From Apostichopus californicus (lineage: Eukaryota > Echinodermata > Holothuroidea > Aspidochirotida > Stichopodidae), in NCBI GenBank assembly GCA_020650975.1, contig JAIPMN010001979.1, positions 12,210 to 49,246 on the forward strand: a stretch of 37,037 nt of DNA. The letters are read 5' to 3'. Below the pieces are notes generated by a model. That model had not been told where the DNA came from. It did not search any database and saw nothing but the letters and a program-made list of their open reading frames with translations. The translations under genes were made by a program, and so were the position numbers. This document shows positions 31,740-37,037 of this stretch, in pieces. Position 1 is the first letter of the stretch. Each line of letters begins with the position of its first letter.

Positions 31740-33980
31740 AAAATGGCATACTTTTAAATAAAACTTTGTATACTTGTCTTTTGAAACTACTTAAGTTGTT
31801 TGCATTTTGGCTTCATTTGGTATTGCATCCCATTGTTTCGCTGCAATGTAGGAACATCTTTTCCATGTTGAATTTTCCACCAGTTTTGCCACCATTCAGA
31901 CTACTATAATTGACCGCAATCCATGGTTATATATTTCACGTGTATTATCAAACATTTCTTACAGGGTGGGGCAAGTCTGCGTAAAGGGATTTGTACACCA
32001 TAACAAGTCTTTTCATATTTATTAATACGTTGACTGAAAGTATGCCATCTAAGTCGAACAAAGAGGTGAACTTGACCTTTCGTCAGTAACTACAGCACTT
32101 AGAATTACTGGGGCGACACATTTTTGGAGCTTTTCGATTCGGTCAAGGTTTCCCCGATTGCTTGAATCCCATGTAAGATTATGGTAATTCCATGAATGGC
32201 ATAATGAAGCCTCCAACTAGTATAATACGCAAGTGTGTCAATATATCATTCAATCCTTCTTAACAGTGCTATTCTATTATATGGTGTAACAAACAAAATC
32301 AATTTGGACGTTCTCAGTCAGGTTGGCATCAATGCTGACACATATAGAAACCATTGCTGACGTATAGTATTGCCTATAGCAGCTCCTTTCTTATCGTCAC
32401 AATTAGATTGCTGCGATCTAGTGTAGTTTGCATTTGTGTGGAACATATTAACATGCTTTTAGTTTTCTCAGTGTTAATGACCATTTTGTTTTATTGACAC
32501 CAATTGTTTATGTGTCTGGCACCTTCATCTAATTTTAATAGCAAGCCTATATCAAAACTCTTAACACTAATATGAAATGTTGTATCGTCTGCTTACATAA
32601 TTGCAGAACAGTGTTGAAGACATATATCAAGATCATTAATATAAAGTAGAAATAAGAGTGACCCAAGAATTTAACCTTGTGGTACACCACTTTTAACACA
32701 CATGGGGACTTCATTTTTCCTCCTTTCAAAAATACACTTTGTGTTCTGGTATACAGATATGTCTGTAACTATTTAATTGATGAGTGCATTGGTAGATATT
32801 TCAGTTTTTCCTCCAATAAGATACCATGATCTATACCAGGTCGAACGCTTTTCTTAGGTCTAGCATAATAGAGCCTACTAAAATTTCCTTCATCAATATT
32901 TTTCATCCAAACGTCTGTTAAATTAATCAAGACTGTCTCACATGAATGTTTCGCTCTAAAACCCTAACTGTGTCGCTCTTAGTAAGCCAAATTTATCAAC
33001 ATATTCATATTGTTTTTGGTGAACATGTTTCTCCAAGGTTTACGGAAGTACTGCAATTGGTCGGAAATTAGCAGGATCTAATTTTTGTAAACCGGGATAG
33101 CTTTTAACCGACTTCCATGTCGGTGGAAATACGTTTTCTTGAAAACTATAAAATTCAATTTATGTGTAAGACTTGGTGTAATATATAAAGGGTGCAATTT
33201 TGTTTAATTTGTGAGCAGTTAACTCATCAAAGCAAGTAACTTTTAGTATAGTGTCTAAGTTATTAAGATACTGAAGGACAAACTCACTCGTTATTTCCTG
33301 TATATCAAAGCTAGTGCCTGTATATATAGGTATAGTTTAGTGGATGCCGATTGATTTAATAATTCATGTCTTCTATATTTACGTTTTTCTTATGTCTTCA
33401 GTTATGCATACATATTTATACTTGCTACAGAGGTGAAAAATAAATTAACAGCATCAACAATTTCCTTTCGTCGGTTACACTTGTTCCGTAAGTTAATTAC
33501 AATAACTGAGATGGGTACACACAACGTGTACACTACAGTGTGTACAGTATTGTACGCATATCGGCTATCGACAATTTTCGGCAACGGTTTACGAGCTTGG
33601 TAGTCCAATAACCGCGCATGGGCAGTGATTTAATTGTACGCCTCCCACCAAATATCACGATATCTGGCTTTAGTAAGTTTGGACAATTTAGCGATGATTG
33701 AGAGTTTTTTGATACGATCTGCCACAGCTCTTTTGTATTTCCACAGTTTTTGGCAAAAGCACTTTTAAAGTAATCCTGTTTATTGTTGAATGAGGGATGC
33801 TTGTTTTGTTACTCCAGGGACGATATAGCATTAGAATTTCGCATTGTCCCTCATTTTCATTGCTGATTTTATTTCTTCGTTTATCCCAGCAGGTTGATAC
33901 GTTCTTTTTTACCCTTTTATTTTCTGCGGGGTGTGAGTGTTCACGATACCAATCAACGAATTTTCCCACGTTTGAAGTGC
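31740..33980 (-). pseudogene. second degenerate LINE, RT remnants
   Basis: Minus-strand relic. From its 5' end: pre-RT sequence around 33400-33969 (RNKCNRRKEIVDAVNLFFTS); an RT start, ITSEFVLQYLNNLDTILKV (about 33280); LDPANFRPIAVLP (about 33070); SGVPQG...ILGSLLFLLYINDL (about 32650-32690); the catalytic block ADDTTFHIS at about 32570-32592, in which the codon before ADD is TAA (32593-32595); IEKLQKC (about 32130); and a C-terminal WDAIPNE block (about 31830). Several frameshifts and stops make it inactive. The motifs differ enough from the 24-27 kb LINE to be a separate family or subfamily. Confidence 0.8.
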
Positions 33981-34311
33981 ATTTCAGATGTTATATCATG
34001 GCAGGAATATGTTTCTGCCCTATCACTTTTATCAACGACAGTGCAACATCATTCAGCTATATAGAGCATATATTAGACAGTCTACAACATGTCAAGGTTA
34101 ATTTTTTTTTTATATTTTTGGGGGGAGGGTGGGGGTGTAGGGATGGATTATGTGGACTTGGCCTGTGGGTATATTAAATAACGGTGTGTATTTACCCCCT
34201 CCCCCCTTCATTTTTGAAAAGTCCTCTGTCATTTTCCTGGGTTGAGAATGGTCATCTTTCAACAGGATTCGGGCGGGACGAGAAACATGTTATTTTTGTT
34301 TTAATTTGGCT
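33981..34311. other. spacer downstream of the GPCR gene
   Basis: Contains a T run followed by a G-rich tract (34120-34140) and a C run (about 34197-34207). No gene and no clear AATAAA for the minus-strand GPCR transcript. Confidence 0.5.
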
Positions 34312-35541
34312 TTAGATATTATTGTTACTAGATCTGTGGCTTAATTGAAGGTTATCAGGGGCGCGTTCTCGGGTAGAATTGCCGGCGTTTGATGTCTCCT
34401 CCCCTACGCTGTTTGATGGTTCACGGCCATGGTCATCCCAGTTACAAAACACTCGCCGTAGTTGCCGTTGGAACTCATTATACAGTCCTGTATAAATGAA
34501 CGGATTTAGGACGGCGTTGAGAACCACTAGTAACGACAACCACGCGTATAGTGTCCCGTCAAAATCGAGCTCTTCGATGCATAAATTGTGACGTAGATAA
34601 ACCACCTCGGTTGGCGTCCAGCATATCACAAACAGTACAAATATGGCAATGAAAGTTCTGACGGTACTTCGCTTAGCTTTGGAGAAGATATCATCACGAC
34701 TTTTCTGGCGCGTTTTTATTGACCTTTCGCGATGATTCGACCGATTCTTCGATTCATTGTCGTTTGACATAGATCGCGTCCCTGTCACAGTAAAGACTGA
34801 TTTTTTCTCGTTCGCATTCGAGTTGACCTCGTTACAGTATGCAGCATCGGATTTTTTCTTTCCATTTTTCACTAAATTGATATTTTTACTTGTTCTTTTA
34901 ATGATTAATCTTAGTTTAATCACGATTTGAGAGTACGCAAACGACATAATTAACAACGCAATAATATACTCTCCGATGAATGAGTATACAGTTAGAAACG
35001 TTTGCAGCGTCGACGGCCTACCTTCATTACAACTATACGACGGGAGGCAACTGCCGTTATTGCTATCGTGTGTATACATCGGCGGCCAGTAAGATTGGAA
35101 AGCAAAGCCGATGATCCAAGGTAAAATCATCGAAAGCAATATCTTCTTTCTGTTTAACTTTGTTCTATGGTAAATAGGGTACACCACTGCCAAGTAACGC
35201 TCTATAGAGAGTAACACTAAATTGTACGTCGAGCACATATACATAGACCAAAGTAAATATTCGGACACCCAAAATTTGCATAAGATCCTCACCGCCATGG
35301 TGTTCTCTTTAAAGACATCGTCGTCGATTTTGATCGATCTCAACAGAAGTAATCCAACCAAGCACGATCCATCGATGATCGACTGGTGAAGAATATACAA
35401 ATTTCGCCATTTTCGTCTCAATTTCCGCGACGATTTAGCGAAAAAGACTATTAGGACGATACCGTTGCTTAATATACCCATGGCGATGACGATAATCGTG
35501 ACAATCTCTAACCACAGCCATTCGTTGTCTGTTTCTGCCAT
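34312..35541 (-). CDS. rhodopsin-class (class A) GPCR, intronless
   Basis: A 409-residue seven-transmembrane receptor of the plasma membrane, expected to signal through G proteins. TM1 about 9-34 with Asn26 in SNG; TM2 48-69 with Asp57; TM3 84-118 starting at Cys88 and ending in ERY (114-116); TM4 132-152 with Trp142; extracellular loop 2 with Cys165/Cys171 and a sequon at Asn162; TM5 179-211; a basic, Ser/Asn-rich third intracellular loop of about 75 residues; TM6 291-316 with CWTP (307-310); TM7 330-352 with NPFIY (346-350). All class A landmarks are present, so it looks functional. I chose the ATG at 35541 because it has A at -3, G at +4 and TM1 follows after about eight residues. The same frame is open to an ATG at 35763, but that 74-residue extension has no signal peptide. 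Ligand and subfamily are not recognisable; peptide, amine and orphan are all possible. Confidence 0.9.
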   Translation of the reverse strand: MAETDNEWLWLEIVTIIVIAMGILSNGIVLIVFFAKSSRKLRRKWRNLYILHQSIIDGSCLVGLLLLRSIKIDDDVFKENTMAVRILCKFWVSEYLLWSMYMCSTYNLVLLSIERYLAVVYPIYHRTKLNRKKILLSMILPWIIGFAFQSYWPPMYTHDSNNGSCLPSYSCNEGRPSTLQTFLTVYSFIGEYIIALLIMSFAYSQIVIKLRLIIKRTSKNINLVKNGKKKSDAAYCNEVNSNANEKKSVFTVTGTRSMSNDNESKNRSNHRERSIKTRQKSRDDIFSKAKRSTVRTFIAIFVLFVICWTPTEVVYLRHNLCIEELDFDGTLYAWLSLLVVLNAVLNPFIYTGLYNEFQRQLRRVFCNWDDHGREPSNSVGEETSNAGNSTRERAPDNLQLSHRSSNNNI

Positions 35542-37037
35542 TATCGATGACAAGCTATGAGGAATCGCGTGAAGAAAGACGGTGTCAGTTTGCCTGCATG
35601 CGATAGTCCGGTTTTGCGGTATGATATATATGCCTCCTGGATGACGGAAAGTATATAGAGTATATGCCGCACACTGGTATATATTGCGTATAACACGAAT
35701 CCTAATCAAATATATTTGTTCATTATTGCAACTGTTCATATATAAATATTTATCTTTATGCAAACCTCATTATGAGATCATCCAGCAAAGGAGCGTGCGT
35801 AACGACGGTATGTAGGTCGAAATAGATGCTTCATAATACAGTATCCAATGCTAGAGAGAAAAATCCATTTTCCTCCATGAAAAGAAAACCATTGATTGTA
35901 TTTTAAAAAATGTACAAAAGTCGGCGAAAAACTTGACGAAACAACTTTTTCCCCGATATTTTTTGTAATCTAACAGCGATCCGATATATATAGATATATA
36001 TGTAAAAAATATAATTTCCTATGGGCTGTTGCTTTGTAATAAGTGATTAATCAAGTTAGTTCCCAAATCGAAGAACGAATAAAGAAATCCTCGTGATAAT
36101 CAACTTGATGACTTGAAGGATGTACAGAACCGATTGAAAAGTAATTATTTTGTTCCCGTCCACAAAGAATAAATACTGAAACACTTTAGAACTTACTGCA
36201 AAGCACAAAGTATATATATTGTTCCAACTGCCAACGTCATGTTAGCGATTTGAATCAGGTCGTAAATTCTACAGAATTATTGTTTTTAACTCACTTGATC
36301 ACGAATTTCATTCAATCAAACCCTTCCAAACGAGATGTCGAATTTTATACCTCACTGTCACGGTTTGAGTTCTTCTTTTATAATGGGAACAGAAATTGGT
36401 CGAACTGCGTCAAATTGTTCGAGTATTTGTATAATATTCGTCATGCGCAGTAGTGACATCCTTATCGCAGGTTGGTTTCTTATGATGTAGTGATCAAACA
36501 ATGGAATACTTATCAAGTACCTCCGCTTAGAATTCGGACACGTACTTGGAAAATAAAGCATTTAACTATATATATGTTTATGTCAAATATTATATGAATA
36601 AATTGCGAAGCATATGGCGCAAAGTTATCCTTTGACAGATTATATATACCGGTAATCCCGAAATTACCTGTGTATCGTGTGCTGGAGAAATCTATTAGAA
36701 ATCGAACAACCAGGATGCATGCTGTAGTAACTTCCTCCTTTTACATTAACTGGTTTACTTGCAGATTGCTTGCAATTAATGGCCGGTGCTTTAAATTTAT
36801 AAGTTAAAATGTATAGACAATTTATAACTGATCTATGAGTATACGGTTACTAATACCATCATGTTTTAAAAACCCAAACATATGAAATTGACAACATTAT
36901 TGTGAAGAATTTTCGAAATGAGGGAGTGGAATTTATTCTTCTGAGAGTCGCGATTACAGGGGAAGAGGATCAGTGTGGAGCTTTCTGACAGCGTCTAAAT
37001 ATCATTGTTTATTATTATTATTATTATTATTATTTTT
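35542..37037. other. upstream of the GPCR, no gene; ATT microsatellite at end
   Basis: AT-rich sequence holding the presumed 5' region of the GPCR. TATATA-type words are frequent (for example 35983-36005), so none can be singled out as a core promoter. The window ends in an (ATT)n repeat from about 37007 to 37035. The overlapping open frames at 36250-36561 show no domain. Confidence 0.5.

Noticed and set aside
35542-35763. N-terminal extension of the GPCR to the upstream ATG
   Set aside because: The 74 extra residues show no signal peptide, while the internal ATG has a good initiation context and is placed normally before TM1.

Overview
This is an animal (metazoan) nuclear sequence of about 37 kb. 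It has a spliced gene with GT-AG introns, a seven-transmembrane receptor, LINEs, tRNA-headed and snRNA-headed SINEs, TTAA-flanked MITEs and long satellite arrays. Nothing in it is prokaryotic. The AT-rich, repeat-dense composition fits a marine invertebrate, perhaps an echinoderm or a related deuterostome, but the taxon is an inference and I cannot fix it from the sequence.

The main gene is a complete galactose-1-phosphate uridylyltransferase (GALT, Leloir pathway) on the minus strand, from the ATG at 22694 to the stop at 3648. I reconstructed ten coding exons from conserved protein blocks and splice sites. They join in phase to about 357 residues (human about 379, E. coli 348). The coding exons total about 1.07 kb spread over 19 kb, so almost all of 3.6-22.7 kb is intron. 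Up to the HPH motif and at the conserved GWHG block the residue numbers coincide with those of E. coli GalT. The catalytic HPHCQ block is intact, but two of the four ligands of the second metal site are replaced (Lys182 and Met301).

The introns hold most of the structure. Intron 9 (3.7-9.7 kb) has a fold-back TTAA MITE, a perfect 40-bp palindrome and three copies of a second TTAA MITE, two of them facing each other. Intron 7 has five tandem copies of a 125-bp unit and a retroposed element whose 5' head is U2 snRNA, bracketed by a 14-bp target-site duplication. Intron 5 (14.5-19.4 kb) contains a nested satellite complex: a 45-bp minisatellite resembling the 3' edge of GALT exon 5, a 65-bp satellite of about 19 copies, 1.6 kb of unique DNA, a 26-bp satellite carrying 11 perfect CArG-box sequences, and then the 45-bp minisatellite again next to exon 5.

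Upstream of GALT (23.2-34 kb) is a retroelement region: a candidate LTR (23.2-24.2 kb), a degenerate minus-strand LINE with endonuclease and RT pieces and a SINE inserted in it (24.4-27.4 kb), and a second degenerate minus-strand LINE (31.7-34.0 kb) whose RT active-site tyrosine codon is a stop. At 34.3-35.5 kb lies an apparently intact, intronless rhodopsin-class GPCR on the minus strand. The two intact genes have no evident functional link. The last 1.5 kb shows no gene and ends in an ATT microsatellite.
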